Of a DNA stretch of 64,000 bases, positions 23,242 to 32,870 are shown in pieces; position 1 is the stretch's first letter; each line of letters begins with the position of its first letter. The notes under the pieces are model-generated. The model made no database searches. It was not told the DNA's origin and saw only the letters and a program-made list of their open reading frames with translations. Source of the DNA: Mobilitalea torta (GTDB lineage Bacteria > Bacillota > Clostridia > Lachnospirales > Lachnospiraceae); assembly GCF_050433395.1 (NCBI RefSeq), contig NZ_JBNPXH010000010.1:124001-188000 (forward strand). The letters are read 5' to 3'. The translations under genes and the position numbers were made by a program.

Positions 23242-24741
23242 ATGTCGGACTTTTTGTTAGAGATGAATGACATATGCAAAAGCTTTCCCGGCGTAAAGGC
23301 CCTGGATCATGCGCAGTTAAAAGTCAGACCGGGTACGGTTCATGCCCTTGTGGGCGAGAATGGTGCCGGTAAATCTACCTTGATGAAATGCCTCTTTGGT
23401 ATTTATTCCAAGGATGAAGGTGAGATTTTATTAAACGGTGAACCGACGCATATTGTCAATCCTTATGATGCATTGAAAAAGGGTGTTGCCATGGTGCACC
23501 AGGAGCTGCAGCCCATCCCGGAAAGAAGCGTGGCTGAGAATATCTATTGCGGTAATTTTCCCCGAAAATTCGGTTTTATTGTTGACCACAAAAAAATGTA
23601 CCGGGATACGGAAGCATTGCTGAAGGAAGTGAAAATGAATTTCGACCCCAAGGTCAAGCTGTCTGCCTTATCCGTATCTCAGATGCAGGCAATCGAAATT
23701 GCCAAAGCGGTTTCTGCTAATGCCAAAATTATAATTATGGATGAACCGACCTCCTCTCTGACCCAGAATGAGGTGGATAATCTATTCGAAATCATTAATT
23801 CTTTAAGAAAAAAAGGAATTTCCATTATATATATCTCCCACAAGATGGATGAAATCCTCAGCATCTCCGATGATGTTACCATTATGCGCGACGGTCAGTA
23901 CATCGGAACCTGGGGTGCAAAGGAACTGACCATTGATATGATTGTTACCAGAATGGTAGGACGTGAACTAAAGAATTTATATCCTCCCAAATCCAATGTA
24001 CCGGGCGAGGTGGTGCTTGAGGTGAAGGATCTGACCTCAATCACTGAAAAATCCTTTAAAAATATCAGCTTCCAACTGCGCCAGGGTGAGATACTCGGTA
24101 TCGGCGGATTGGTGGGGGCCCAGCGTTCCGAGCTTTTTGAAGCAATCTTCGGTATCCGCGGCATCCGGGAGGGTACCATCACCTATAAGGGAAAGAGAGT
24201 GAGAATCAAGCATCCCCAGGATGCGATCAACCAGGGAATTGCCCTGCTGACGGAGGACAGACGTGCCACCGGTATCTTCGGAGTGCTGTCCATTGCAGAG
24301 AATGTTTCCATTGCCTCCCTGAACAAATACTTGAGAATGGGATTGTTTCTAAATCACCGCAAAATCGAGAATCTGGTGCAGGAGAATGTGAAGAAGCTCA
24401 GCATCAAGACACCCAGCAGCAGAACCAAGATACAGTCCCTGTCCGGCGGAAATCAGCAGAAGGTTATCATATCCCGCTGGCTGGCCAATGATCCTGATAT
24501 CTTTATCCTGGATGAACCGACCCGCGGCATCGATGTGGGGGCGAAATATGAGATTTATTCCATCATTGCCGAGCTGGCAAAGCAGGGAAAAAGTATTATC
24601 ATGATTTCTTCGGAGCTGCCGGAGCTGATCGGTATGTCGGACAGAATTCTGGTTATGTGTGACGGCAGGGTGAGCGGTGAGGTAGGGAAAGAAGAAGCAA
24701 CCCAGGAGAATATTATGAGTTTGGCGACCAAATTTGCATAG
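23242..24741 (+). CDS. mglA: Galactose/methylgalactoside-type ABC importer ATP-binding protein
   Basis: A 499-residue ATPase with two fused ABC domains, the hallmark of the MglA/RbsA/XylG group. First domain: GENGAGKST Walker A, DEPTSSL Walker B. Second domain: degenerate Walker A (GGLVGAQRSEL) and LSGGNQQKV signature with DEPTRGIDVG. Start at 23242 follows AGGAGGTTTAACCA. It powers uptake with mglB and mglC products at the membrane. Confidence 0.95.
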   Translation: MSDFLLEMNDICKSFPGVKALDHAQLKVRPGTVHALVGENGAGKSTLMKCLFGIYSKDEGEILLNGEPTHIVNPYDALKKGVAMVHQELQPIPERSVAENIYCGNFPRKFGFIVDHKKMYRDTEALLKEVKMNFDPKVKLSALSVSQMQAIEIAKAVSANAKIIIMDEPTSSLTQNEVDNLFEIINSLRKKGISIIYISHKMDEILSISDDVTIMRDGQYIGTWGAKELTIDMIVTRMVGRELKNLYPPKSNVPGEVVLEVKDLTSITEKSFKNISFQLRQGEILGIGGLVGAQRSELFEAIFGIRGIREGTITYKGKRVRIKHPQDAINQGIALLTEDRRATGIFGVLSIAENVSIASLNKYLRMGLFLNHRKIENLVQENVKKLSIKTPSSRTKIQSLSGGNQQKVIISRWLANDPDIFILDEPTRGIDVGAKYEIYSIIAELAKQGKSIIMISSELPELIGMSDRILVMCDGRVSGEVGKEEATQENIMSLATKFA

Positions 24742-24818
24742 ACAAAAAATAGAATTAATAAACGAAGGGGGGACCGGGTCCATGCCAGCACTTTCATGGT
24801 AATTTGTGCGGTAAATAC

Positions 24819-25826
24819 ATGGACAAAAATATGAATAAAGCAGCGATTAACACAAAATCTGTAAGGCGTTTTCTGGAGAATAACGCGATTATACTAATTA
24901 TTGCCCTGATCGTAGTATTTGTAGGCATCAGTGAGCCGAACTTTATCTCAGTCAGCAATTTCAAGAATCTCTCCGTGAATACTGCGGGACGTTTTATTAT
25001 TGCCCTTGGTGTCAGCGGAGCATTGATTACGAAGGGAACCGATCTTTCTGCCGGCCGTATTGTGGGGCTTGGCTCCTGTATCGCCGCAGTGCTGCTGCAG
25101 AGGTCTGATTTTAGTACAAAGCTGTTCCCGCAGCTGCCGGAGATCAATCTCTATCTTGTGTTCCTGTTCACGATTATCATCTGCGGAGTCTTTGGCTTCA
25201 TTAACGGATCGGTAATTTCCTTCCTGAAGGTTCCGCCCTTTATTGCGACCCTGGGAATGCAGACCCTGGTATACGGGATCTGTCTGGTATTTACCGGAGC
25301 AAAGCCCATCGGCGGTCTGAGAAAGGACTATTCCCATATCGCCAGCGGTTCCTTCCTGGGAATTCCCTATCTGTTATTTATTGCAGTGGTATTCGGGGCC
25401 TTCATGTGGGTGCTTTTTAATATGACAAGACATGGAAAATATATGTATGCCATCGGCGGAAATGAAAGTGCTGCCGAGGTTGCGGGTGTCAACACCAGCA
25501 AAACCAAAATCATCATCTATACCCTGGCAGCAATGCTGTATGCGGTGGGAGGCATCCTGCTGGCAGCAAAATCCGGCGGAACCTCCGTTAATATGGGTGC
25601 CGGTTACGAATTGGAAGCGATTGCAGCCTGTACCATCGGCGGTGTATCCACCAACGGCGGCGTCGGTAAGGTATCCGGAATCCTCATCGGTGTGCTGGTG
25701 TTTGAACTGCTTAAGATATCCCTCCAATTCCTGGGTGTGGAATCCTCCTATACCTATATTGTCCAAGGCCTTGTGATTATTATTGCAGTTGCGCTTGACT
25801 TAAGAAAATACTTAGCGAAGAGATAA
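24819..25826 (+). CDS. mglC: Galactose/methylgalactoside-type ABC importer permease
   Basis: A roughly 335-residue permease of the BPD_transp_2 family with about 8-10 membrane segments and the conserved GxDLSxGRIVGL-like motif (GTDLSAGRIVG). Starts at 24804 (TTG), 24819 and 24831 (ATG) are all possible; none has a strong ribosome site, the nearest G-rich tract being at 24763-24776. I chose 24819. It forms the membrane channel of the mgl importer. Confidence 0.92.
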   Translation: MDKNMNKAAINTKSVRRFLENNAIILIIALIVVFVGISEPNFISVSNFKNLSVNTAGRFIIALGVSGALITKGTDLSAGRIVGLGSCIAAVLLQRSDFSTKLFPQLPEINLYLVFLFTIIICGVFGFINGSVISFLKVPPFIATLGMQTLVYGICLVFTGAKPIGGLRKDYSHIASGSFLGIPYLLFIAVVFGAFMWVLFNMTRHGKYMYAIGGNESAAEVAGVNTSKTKIIIYTLAAMLYAVGGILLAAKSGGTSVNMGAGYELEAIAACTIGGVSTNGGVGKVSGILIGVLVFELLKISLQFLGVESSYTYIVQGLVIIIAVALDLRKYLAKR

Positions 25827-26001
25827 TATCAGGAATAAAGCAACAGGGATGTATAATTACAGAAGTGGTTATATATCCTTTTGCATTAGATGGGACAAGT
25901 TCGGTTGTTACTCCCGGATTGCAATGAAATCCGGAGGATTGGGGTACAATAAATATGACGGTGCCGGATCAAAGCAGCGGCGGTTAGGATTGGAGAACAG
26001 G

Positions 26002-26193
26002 ATGGACGAAGAGAAGAAGGACAGGCAGGAGGACGCCGGAATCAAGAATGAGGAGCAGGATACACGCAATGCAAAGGAGAAGCTTTATGATAAGATACCG
26101 GTTTCCCTGAAGACCCTGGATATCCTTATCGGGAGCCTGATTGCGATTCTCGTGATTATGATGCTTTATTTTATCGTCCGGAAATATGGCTGA
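26002..26193 (+). CDS. Small single-pass membrane protein
   Basis: A 63-residue protein with a highly charged Glu/Lys/Asp-rich N-terminal half and one membrane helix near the C-terminus (about residues 38-59), ending in RKYG. Started at the ATG at 26002, with GGAG about 8 bases upstream; the longer open frame to 25849 has no start support. Sits between mglC and a chemoreceptor gene on the same strand. No known family. Confidence 0.5.
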   Translation: MDEEKKDRQEDAGIKNEEQDTRNAKEKLYDKIPVSLKTLDILIGSLIAILVIMMLYFIVRKYG

Positions 26194-26223
26194 TGGGCCT
26201 CGGGCACTTATGAGGAGAAAAAA

Positions 26224-28389
26224 ATGAGAAGGGATAAGGTTAGAGAAAAATCAAATGACATGAATTCACTTCATAAGGAAAGGCAGAATAAATTAGGACG
26301 GATGCTCGGAATACGGGCAAGACTCATGGCGGCATTTTTTATTCCGATTTTATTGATCGGAGTATTGGGGACAATTACCTATTCCACGGCGTCCAGGGGA
26401 ATTATCCGCAACTATGAGGCTGCCAGCAGGACAAGCTTGTCCATGATGGGTAAGTTCTTTTCCCTGGAGCTGCAGAATATAGCCTCAAGGGTCGCCGGGC
26501 TGGCATCTGGCAATGAGATAAAGCAATATTATTCCGGGGCTCTGAAGGAGAGGCCGGCGGATGAGATGACCTTTCTGGAAGCAGTAGGAACCCAGGTGCG
26601 CAATATGAGGAATGCAGACCAGTATCTGGAGGAGATCTATATTATTGCGGCCTACGGTAAAGGGGTAACCCGCTCCGGGACCTTCCAGGTGGAGGATTAT
26701 GCGGCCTTCAAGGTCTCCCCCGAACTTCAAAAACTGGCGGCGTCGGGCAATACCTCCGCCTGGGTGGGCTCCCATCCCTGGCTGGATGAGCGGATCAGTA
26801 AAAACGGCGCTGCCAATACCGGCAGCTACAGCTTATCCTATATAAGCTCCTTTATCGATGCCCGTAACCAGCGCTCCGGCTATATCATCGCGGATTTAAA
26901 GAAGAGCTTTATTGCGGAGGCTCTGGAGGAGGCGGATTTTGGGGAGGGAAGCCATACGGCTTTTCTGTCCGGTGACGGCAGGGAAATTATCAGCGGAGGG
27001 GGGACCTCCCCCCTTTCCTTTTTAAATCAGGATTTTTATCACAGCGCGGTACAGAGCGGGGAGGTGAGCGGAGCGGAATATGTGGAACTGGAAGGCTCCT
27101 CCTATCTTTTCCTCTATAACAGGCTGAAAGAGGGCGGTGCGATGCTCTGCAGCCTAATTCCCGAAAGCCTTATTTTATCCCAGGTAGCTGCTATCCGCAG
27201 TGTTACAGCCGCAATTGTCGTTATAGCGATTCTGATAGCGGTTCTGGTGGCAACCTTTATCTCCGCCGGAATCTCCGGGGCTCTGCATCAGACCAATGTT
27301 ACCCTGGGCAGAGTGGCGGAAGGCGATTTAACCGGTCTGCTGAATATCCGGCGAAGGGATGAATTCGGCATTTTGGGCAGCAGCATCAACCACATGATCG
27401 GGGGAATACAGGAATTGATTGTTAAGATGACCGGAACCGGTGCCGCGGTGTCGCTGTCCTCTTCCCAGGTAACAGAAACCGCCGGACAGTTATTACAGGC
27501 TGCCAGGGATATCTCCCGGTCGGTAAATAATATTGAGCAGGGAATCGCACAGCAGGCAGAGGATACGCAGAACAGTCTGCTGCAGATGTCTAATCTGGCA
27601 GGGCAGATTAACATAGTGCATGAGAATACAAAAGAGATGGAGCAGATTGCCGCCGAAACCAGGAATACGCTGGAGCAGGGTATGGAGACAGTGCATGATC
27701 TGAGCAGAAAGGCGAAAGGAACCGCGGAGGTTACACAGAGCGTTATTCGGGACATCTCCGACTTGGAGCAGAGGTCCGAAGCAATCAGCGGTATCATGGC
27801 AACCATTAATGACATTGCGGAGCAGACAAAACTTCTGTCCCTGAATGCCTCCATCGAAGCGGCCAGGGCGGGAGAAGCGGGAAAGGGCTTTGCCGTGGTG
27901 GCCCTGGAGATCAGAAAGCTTGCCGGAGAATCTGCCCAGGCGGCAAGCAGGGTGGGTGCTATCATCAGCCGCATCCAGGAGCAGACCCGGCGGACCGTGG
28001 ATACCGCGCGGCAGGCAGAAGATATTGTGGCTTCCCAAGAGGTGGCATTATCTGGTACAATAAAGGTATTCGGTGAAGTGAACGAGCAGGTGGAAAACCT
28101 GAATGATAACATGAGAAGGATTGTGGAAGGCATTGCAGGTATGGAGCGGGCCAAAAGCGATACCCTGACGGCAAATGAAAGCATCTCTGCCGCGGCGGAG
28201 GAATCGGCGGCAGCGGCCAATGAGCTGGGGGTTACGGTTCATGGGCAGCTGCTGGCAGTTGAGAAGCTGAAGGAAGCCGCCGGGAAGCTGGGACTGGAAT
28301 CAAGGGAGCTGGAGGCTGCGGCAGCGTTCTTCAAGCTGGAGGCATCCCATGCGGAATGGGCAGAGACAGGACGGATATCAATCGTGTAA
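26224..28389 (+). CDS. Methyl-accepting chemotaxis protein
   Basis: A 721-residue chemoreceptor: a membrane helix near residues 35-57, a large extracellular Cache-like sensor (about 60-315), a second membrane helix (about 320-345), a HAMP domain and a long coiled-coil signalling domain with the hairpin tip around EQTKLLSLNASIEAARAGE...GFAVVA, where CheA/CheW bind. The start follows GAGGAGAAAAAA. It is 31 bases after the small membrane protein and downstream of the mgl importer, suggesting attraction to a related sugar. The receptor lacks an obvious C-terminal CheR-binding pentapeptide. Confidence 0.93.
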   Translation: MRRDKVREKSNDMNSLHKERQNKLGRMLGIRARLMAAFFIPILLIGVLGTITYSTASRGIIRNYEAASRTSLSMMGKFFSLELQNIASRVAGLASGNEIKQYYSGALKERPADEMTFLEAVGTQVRNMRNADQYLEEIYIIAAYGKGVTRSGTFQVEDYAAFKVSPELQKLAASGNTSAWVGSHPWLDERISKNGAANTGSYSLSYISSFIDARNQRSGYIIADLKKSFIAEALEEADFGEGSHTAFLSGDGREIISGGGTSPLSFLNQDFYHSAVQSGEVSGAEYVELEGSSYLFLYNRLKEGGAMLCSLIPESLILSQVAAIRSVTAAIVVIAILIAVLVATFISAGISGALHQTNVTLGRVAEGDLTGLLNIRRRDEFGILGSSINHMIGGIQELIVKMTGTGAAVSLSSSQVTETAGQLLQAARDISRSVNNIEQGIAQQAEDTQNSLLQMSNLAGQINIVHENTKEMEQIAAETRNTLEQGMETVHDLSRKAKGTAEVTQSVIRDISDLEQRSEAISGIMATINDIAEQTKLLSLNASIEAARAGEAGKGFAVVALEIRKLAGESAQAASRVGAIISRIQEQTRRTVDTARQAEDIVASQEVALSGTIKVFGEVNEQVENLNDNMRRIVEGIAGMERAKSDTLTANESISAAAEESAAAANELGVTVHGQLLAVEKLKEAAGKLGLESRELEAAAAFFKLEASHAEWAETGRISIV

Positions 28390-28402
28390 AAGGAGACCAG
28401 GA

Positions 28403-30016
28403 ATGAAACGATATACCGTGATACTTGTAGACGATGAAGAGGAGGTACGCCAGGCGATCATTAAAAAGCTGGATTGGGAGAGCATCGGCTTTGAGGTAAT
28501 CGGTTATGCGGATAACGGGGAGGATGCGCTGGAGCTTGCGGAGCATCTTCGCCCGGATGTTGTCATGACAGATATCAAGATGCCCTTTATGGACGGGTTG
28601 ACCCTATCCAGAAAATTAAAGCAAATCACCAAGGATTTTAAGATTATCGTATTTTCCGGTTTTGATGAATTTGAATACGCCAAGGAGGCCATCAAGCTGG
28701 AGGTGGAGGAGTACATTCTCAAGCCCATCAACGCCATTGAGCTGAAAGGGGTATTTGAACGGATCAAGGAGAAGCTGGATGCGGAGATCAACAGCAAACG
28801 CGATATTGAGCGGCTGCGCAATTATTATATGGAAAGCCTTCCCCTGCTGAAGGAACAGCTGCTGATGGGCATCCTGGAGGGAAGGCTTCAGAGAAAACGG
28901 GTCGGGGAGCTAATGAAAGTCTACGGAATGAAGCTGGACGCGCCCTGTTATATGGCCGGAATTGTTCATATGGATACAGCGGGAGGCAGGACAAGGCCGG
29001 AGGAGGAGTATATGGGCGGGAGCAGCCTGATCACCCTGTCCCTGAAGCAGATTGTGGATGAGAACCTGTCCTCCTGTCTGGATTTTATCAGCTTCTTCAA
29101 TTTGGAGACAGTGGTTGTAATTGCTTTATTGAAAGACCCGAAGCAGAGCAAGGAGTTTATCCACACCATGGATCAGATCTGCAAAAGTGCCTTCCGTATT
29201 CTGGAGCACGGTACCTGCGCGGGAATCGGCAGCCTGTGCGAGGATCTGATGGAGCTTGGCCATTCCTACCAGGGAGCGAAGAACGCCCTGGATTACCGCA
29301 TTCTGTTCGATGCCAACCAGGCAATTTATATCCGGGATGTGGAAACCCAGAACAATGTGCCAAACATCTGGGAAAGCAGATATACGGAGAACATTCTCCG
29401 GGAAATCAAGCTGGGAGAAGTGGAGAATCTGGTTAAGGCAATTCAGGAGCTGGTGAATTATATCAGGAATTCCAACATCTCCATTCAACTGTACCAGGTA
29501 TCCCTGATGGAAATGGTGACGGAGATTTTTAAGCTGGGCTGGACCTATCAGATTGACATGGATAAGGTGTTCGGTCCGGATTTCAATATTAACAGTAAGA
29601 TATACCAGTTTCATTCCCTGGAGGCCTTGAAGGAATGGCTGCTGGAGGTATGTGTCAAGGTAAGAAGCAGCATACGCCGGGAGCGTACCGATACGGCGAA
29701 GCTTTTGATCAACAAGGCGGTGGATTATCTGGGAGAGCATTACTGCGACAGTGAATTATCCGTGGATACCCTGTGCGGCTACCTCAATGTGAGCGCCACT
29801 TATTTCTCGGTTTTATTCAAGCGGGAAACAGGCTTGAGCTTTATCAATTACCTGACCAAGGTACGGATGGAAAAGGCGCTTTGGCTGCTGAATACGACAG
29901 ATGAAAAAACCTATAATATATCGGCCATGGTGGGATATACGGAGCCGAATTATTTCAGCTATGTGTTTAAAAAGCAATACGGGGTGTCACCCTCTAATTA
30001 CCGCAAGAGCAAATAG
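28403..30016 (+). CDS. YesN-type response regulator (receiver + AraC output)
   Basis: A 537-residue regulator. The N-terminal receiver has the acidic pocket (VDDEEE), the phospho-acceptor Asp in VVMTDIKMP and Lys in LKPI. A long middle region follows, then a two-unit AraC helix-turn-helix at the C-terminus (LSVDTLCGYLNVSATYFSVLFK...YNISAMVGYTEPNYFSYVFKK) ending SPSNYRK. Start at 28403 follows AAAAGGAGACCAGGA; the open frame to 28349 overlaps the chemoreceptor. Pairs with the YesM-type kinase encoded next and probably controls sugar transport genes nearby. Confidence 0.93.
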   Translation: MKRYTVILVDDEEEVRQAIIKKLDWESIGFEVIGYADNGEDALELAEHLRPDVVMTDIKMPFMDGLTLSRKLKQITKDFKIIVFSGFDEFEYAKEAIKLEVEEYILKPINAIELKGVFERIKEKLDAEINSKRDIERLRNYYMESLPLLKEQLLMGILEGRLQRKRVGELMKVYGMKLDAPCYMAGIVHMDTAGGRTRPEEEYMGGSSLITLSLKQIVDENLSSCLDFISFFNLETVVVIALLKDPKQSKEFIHTMDQICKSAFRILEHGTCAGIGSLCEDLMELGHSYQGAKNALDYRILFDANQAIYIRDVETQNNVPNIWESRYTENILREIKLGEVENLVKAIQELVNYIRNSNISIQLYQVSLMEMVTEIFKLGWTYQIDMDKVFGPDFNINSKIYQFHSLEALKEWLLEVCVKVRSSIRRERTDTAKLLINKAVDYLGEHYCDSELSVDTLCGYLNVSATYFSVLFKRETGLSFINYLTKVRMEKALWLLNTTDEKTYNISAMVGYTEPNYFSYVFKKQYGVSPSNYRKSK

Positions 30017-30045
30017 TATTGTAGAACTGGAAAGGCATACCATTC

Positions 30046-31839
30046 ATGAAGACCAGGATGAAAGAGCTGCTCTTAAAAATTATTAAATATTCCCGGCGAA
30101 GAACCATACAGTTTACCCTGTCCATCTCCTTTTCCCTGGTGGCATTATTTGGGATGGGCTTCAGCGGCTATATGGTTTATTCCCGTTACGCCGCCTCCAC
30201 AAAGGCGTTGACCATTGAGAGCAAGGAGCAGCTCATCGACCAGGTCAATATGAACCTGAACACTTATCTTCGCAGTATGATGCGTATCTCCAACTCCATG
30301 TATTATACCGTAATTAAGAAGAAGGATCTGGCGAAGGAGACCCTGGAGGAAGAGATGAGCCTGCTCTATGAGGCCAATAAGGACAGTCTGGTGAGCATCG
30401 TCTGCTTCCAGGGGGACGGCACGCTGGTAGCCGCCACGCCCATCAGCAATCTGAAGAACGGGCTGAATGCCACCACCCAGGGCTGGTTTGTCAATGCGAA
30501 TCAAGAGATAGAGAATTTACATTTTTCCACACCTCATGTCCAAAATCTCTTTCATGACAGCAGCTTCAATTATCATTGGGTGATCTCCCTGAGCAGGGTG
30601 GTGGAGCTGACGAGAAACGGCAACATCAGCCGGGGAATTCTTCTGGTTGATATGAATTACAGCGGGATTGAACAGATTTTTACCAAAATGAACCGGAATA
30701 ACAGCGGCTATGTATACCTGATCGATGGAAACGGGGAGATTATCTATCATCCCAAGCAAATTCTTATTAATTCCAGTCTGCTCCATGAAAATAATAAGGC
30801 CGCCGCTGATTATGAAGAAGGTACCCATGAGGAAACCTATGAGGGGGAGGTGAGGATGGTTACCGTAAGAACCGTGGGTTATACCGGATGGAAGATCATC
30901 CATGTGACGCCCGCCGAGGAATTCTATATGAGCTATCATCAAATGCAGTTTTTTACAGGGATTATACTGCTGCTGACGATCATGCTGATCTTCTTTGCAA
31001 ACCAGTTTGTCTCCTATCTGATTGGCAATCCCATCAAGAAGCTGGATGATTCTGTGAAGGATCTGGAGTACGGCAAGCTGGATTTGAATATTTATATCGG
31101 AGGCTCCTATGAAATCCGGCATCTGGGAAGAACCATCACCTCCATGGTGCGCCGGCTTCATGAGCTGATGGATGAGGTGGTAACCCAGCAGGAGAAGAAG
31201 CGCAAGAGCGAGTTTGATGCGCTCCAGGCCCAGATTAACCCGCATTTTCTCTATAATACCTTGGATTCTATTGTATGGATGGTGGAAAGCGAACGTTACC
31301 AGGAGGCAATCTTTATGGTAACGGCCCTTGCCAATCTGTTCCGCATCAGCCTAAGCAAGGGAAAGAATATTATAAGCATCAGGGAAGAGATCGAGCATGC
31401 CCAGAACTATCTCTATATCCAGAAGATACGCTATAAGAACCGTTTTCAGGTGGATATCGGGATCGACCCGGAGATCAATGAATGCAGCACCATTAAGCTG
31501 ATTGTGCAGCCCCTCCTGGAGAATGCCATCTACCACGGCGTGGAATATATGGATGGGGAGGGGGAGATTAAGGTAAGGGGATATCTTAAGGATGGCGAGG
31601 TTTATCTCGATGTTACGGATAACGGGCTGGGCATACCGGAGGAGGCCCTGGATTATGTCCTGACGGATGAAAAACGGGAGCATAAAAAAGGCTCCGGCAT
31701 CGGATTGAGCAATGTTCATCAGAGAATTCAGCTATATTTTGGCAAAGAATACGGATTGGAGATTGAGAGCATCCTGGATGAGGGCACCACGGTTCACATT
31801 CATCTCCCCAAGATACCCTACGAAAAAACGGAAGCATAG
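30046..31839 (+). CDS. YesM-type sensor histidine kinase
   Basis: A 597-residue kinase: membrane helices at about residues 25-47 and 300-325 bracket an extracellular Cache-type sensor, then HAMP, and the His_kinase domain with the phosphorylated His in QINPHFLYNTLDSI, followed by an ATPase domain (N box LLENAIYHG, G boxes DNGLGIP and GSGIGLSNV). It is the partner of the YesN-like regulator just upstream. Two anchored sugar-binding proteins downstream may feed ligand information into its sensor. Confidence 0.93.
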   Translation: MKTRMKELLLKIIKYSRRRTIQFTLSISFSLVALFGMGFSGYMVYSRYAASTKALTIESKEQLIDQVNMNLNTYLRSMMRISNSMYYTVIKKKDLAKETLEEEMSLLYEANKDSLVSIVCFQGDGTLVAATPISNLKNGLNATTQGWFVNANQEIENLHFSTPHVQNLFHDSSFNYHWVISLSRVVELTRNGNISRGILLVDMNYSGIEQIFTKMNRNNSGYVYLIDGNGEIIYHPKQILINSSLLHENNKAAADYEEGTHEETYEGEVRMVTVRTVGYTGWKIIHVTPAEEFYMSYHQMQFFTGIILLLTIMLIFFANQFVSYLIGNPIKKLDDSVKDLEYGKLDLNIYIGGSYEIRHLGRTITSMVRRLHELMDEVVTQQEKKRKSEFDALQAQINPHFLYNTLDSIVWMVESERYQEAIFMVTALANLFRISLSKGKNIISIREEIEHAQNYLYIQKIRYKNRFQVDIGIDPEINECSTIKLIVQPLLENAIYHGVEYMDGEGEIKVRGYLKDGEVYLDVTDNGLGIPEEALDYVLTDEKREHKKGSGIGLSNVHQRIQLYFGKEYGLEIESILDEGTTVHIHLPKIPYEKTEA

Positions 31840-31866
31840 AGGGACCCTTTGGAAGGAGGCGAAGCG

Positions 31867-32835
31867 GTGAAAAAAAGCTTGAAAATCACTCTGGTCATAG
31901 CGCTGCTGCTGGGGCTTACCGGTATTCTGGTTATCAGCAGCTATCGGTACATCAATGATACAAGCAAACAGAATAATACCGCGAGAATCTCCGTCATCGT
32001 ATACGGATCAGGGGCCGGTGACCGCTGGGCGACGATGAGGCAGGGCCTGGAGCAGGGGGCATTGGATTTTCACGCGGAAATTAATTTTATCACCACCACC
32101 GGCGAGAAGGATGCCGGGGAGCAGAGCAGTCTCATAGAACGTGAGATTGCCAACGGTTCCCAGGGGATTATTCTTGCCGCTGCCGACAGCAGGGAGCTGT
32201 CCGGCATTGTCCGGGAGTATGCGGCATCCGTACCGGTTGTGCTGGTAGAGACCAGCATTAAGGATGCGGAGGGCCTGACTTATATTTCGGCGGATAATTA
32301 CAGTATGGGGCTGAATATAGGAAGATCCGTGTATCTCAGCGGCGACGAGAACAAAACAGTGGCGGTGTTTATAGACAATCTGCAGCGTAACAGCGTGTCG
32401 GAGCGGTACGAAGGGTTTCTTGACAGTCTAAAGTACACAAAATGTACCGTAAGGCCCTGGGAACCGGGGGAGGATGCGGATGCTGCCGCATTTTTGCAGG
32501 AAAAGCTGAAGGAGGAGCCGGCGGATGTCATTGTCGCGCTGGATGACAGAAGCCTGGAGGCAGTGATCGATGCGGTGCAGGAGGCCGAAAGCGGCATCGA
32601 TGTGTATGGCATAGGCAGCACCAACAAAATTGTACATTATCTTGATTACGGACTGATCAAATCCATTGTATTCCAGAATGAATTTAACATTGGGTACCTG
32701 AGTGTCCGGGAGACAGTCTGCAGAATCGGACAGGGGGAGAAAAAGCCCGGCGTTGATATTGAATTCCGTACCGTGAATAAGGTCACCATGTATTTGCCTA
32801 AGAATCAGAGGCTAGTATTTCCGATTGTACAATAA
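31867..32835 (+). CDS. Membrane-anchored LacI/PBP-type sugar-binding protein
   Basis: A 322-residue protein started at a GTG (31867) with AAGGAGGCGAAGCG upstream. The N-terminus is a single uncleaved-looking membrane helix (LKITLVIALLLGLTGILVI), not a lipobox, followed by a periplasmic-binding-protein type 1 fold (ISVIVYGSGAGDRW, IILAAADS, DNYSMG, IVALDDRS). It lies 27 bases after the kinase gene and before another binding protein. Lacking transporter partners of its own, it probably presents sugar to the kinase. Confidence 0.8.
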   Translation: MKKSLKITLVIALLLGLTGILVISSYRYINDTSKQNNTARISVIVYGSGAGDRWATMRQGLEQGALDFHAEINFITTTGEKDAGEQSSLIEREIANGSQGIILAAADSRELSGIVREYAASVPVVLVETSIKDAEGLTYISADNYSMGLNIGRSVYLSGDENKTVAVFIDNLQRNSVSERYEGFLDSLKYTKCTVRPWEPGEDADAAAFLQEKLKEEPADVIVALDDRSLEAVIDAVQEAESGIDVYGIGSTNKIVHYLDYGLIKSIVFQNEFNIGYLSVRETVCRIGQGEKKPGVDIEFRTVNKVTMYLPKNQRLVFPIVQ

Positions 32836-32870
32836 GGAGGGGAGGCCGGAGAATCGGACCGGCATACAGT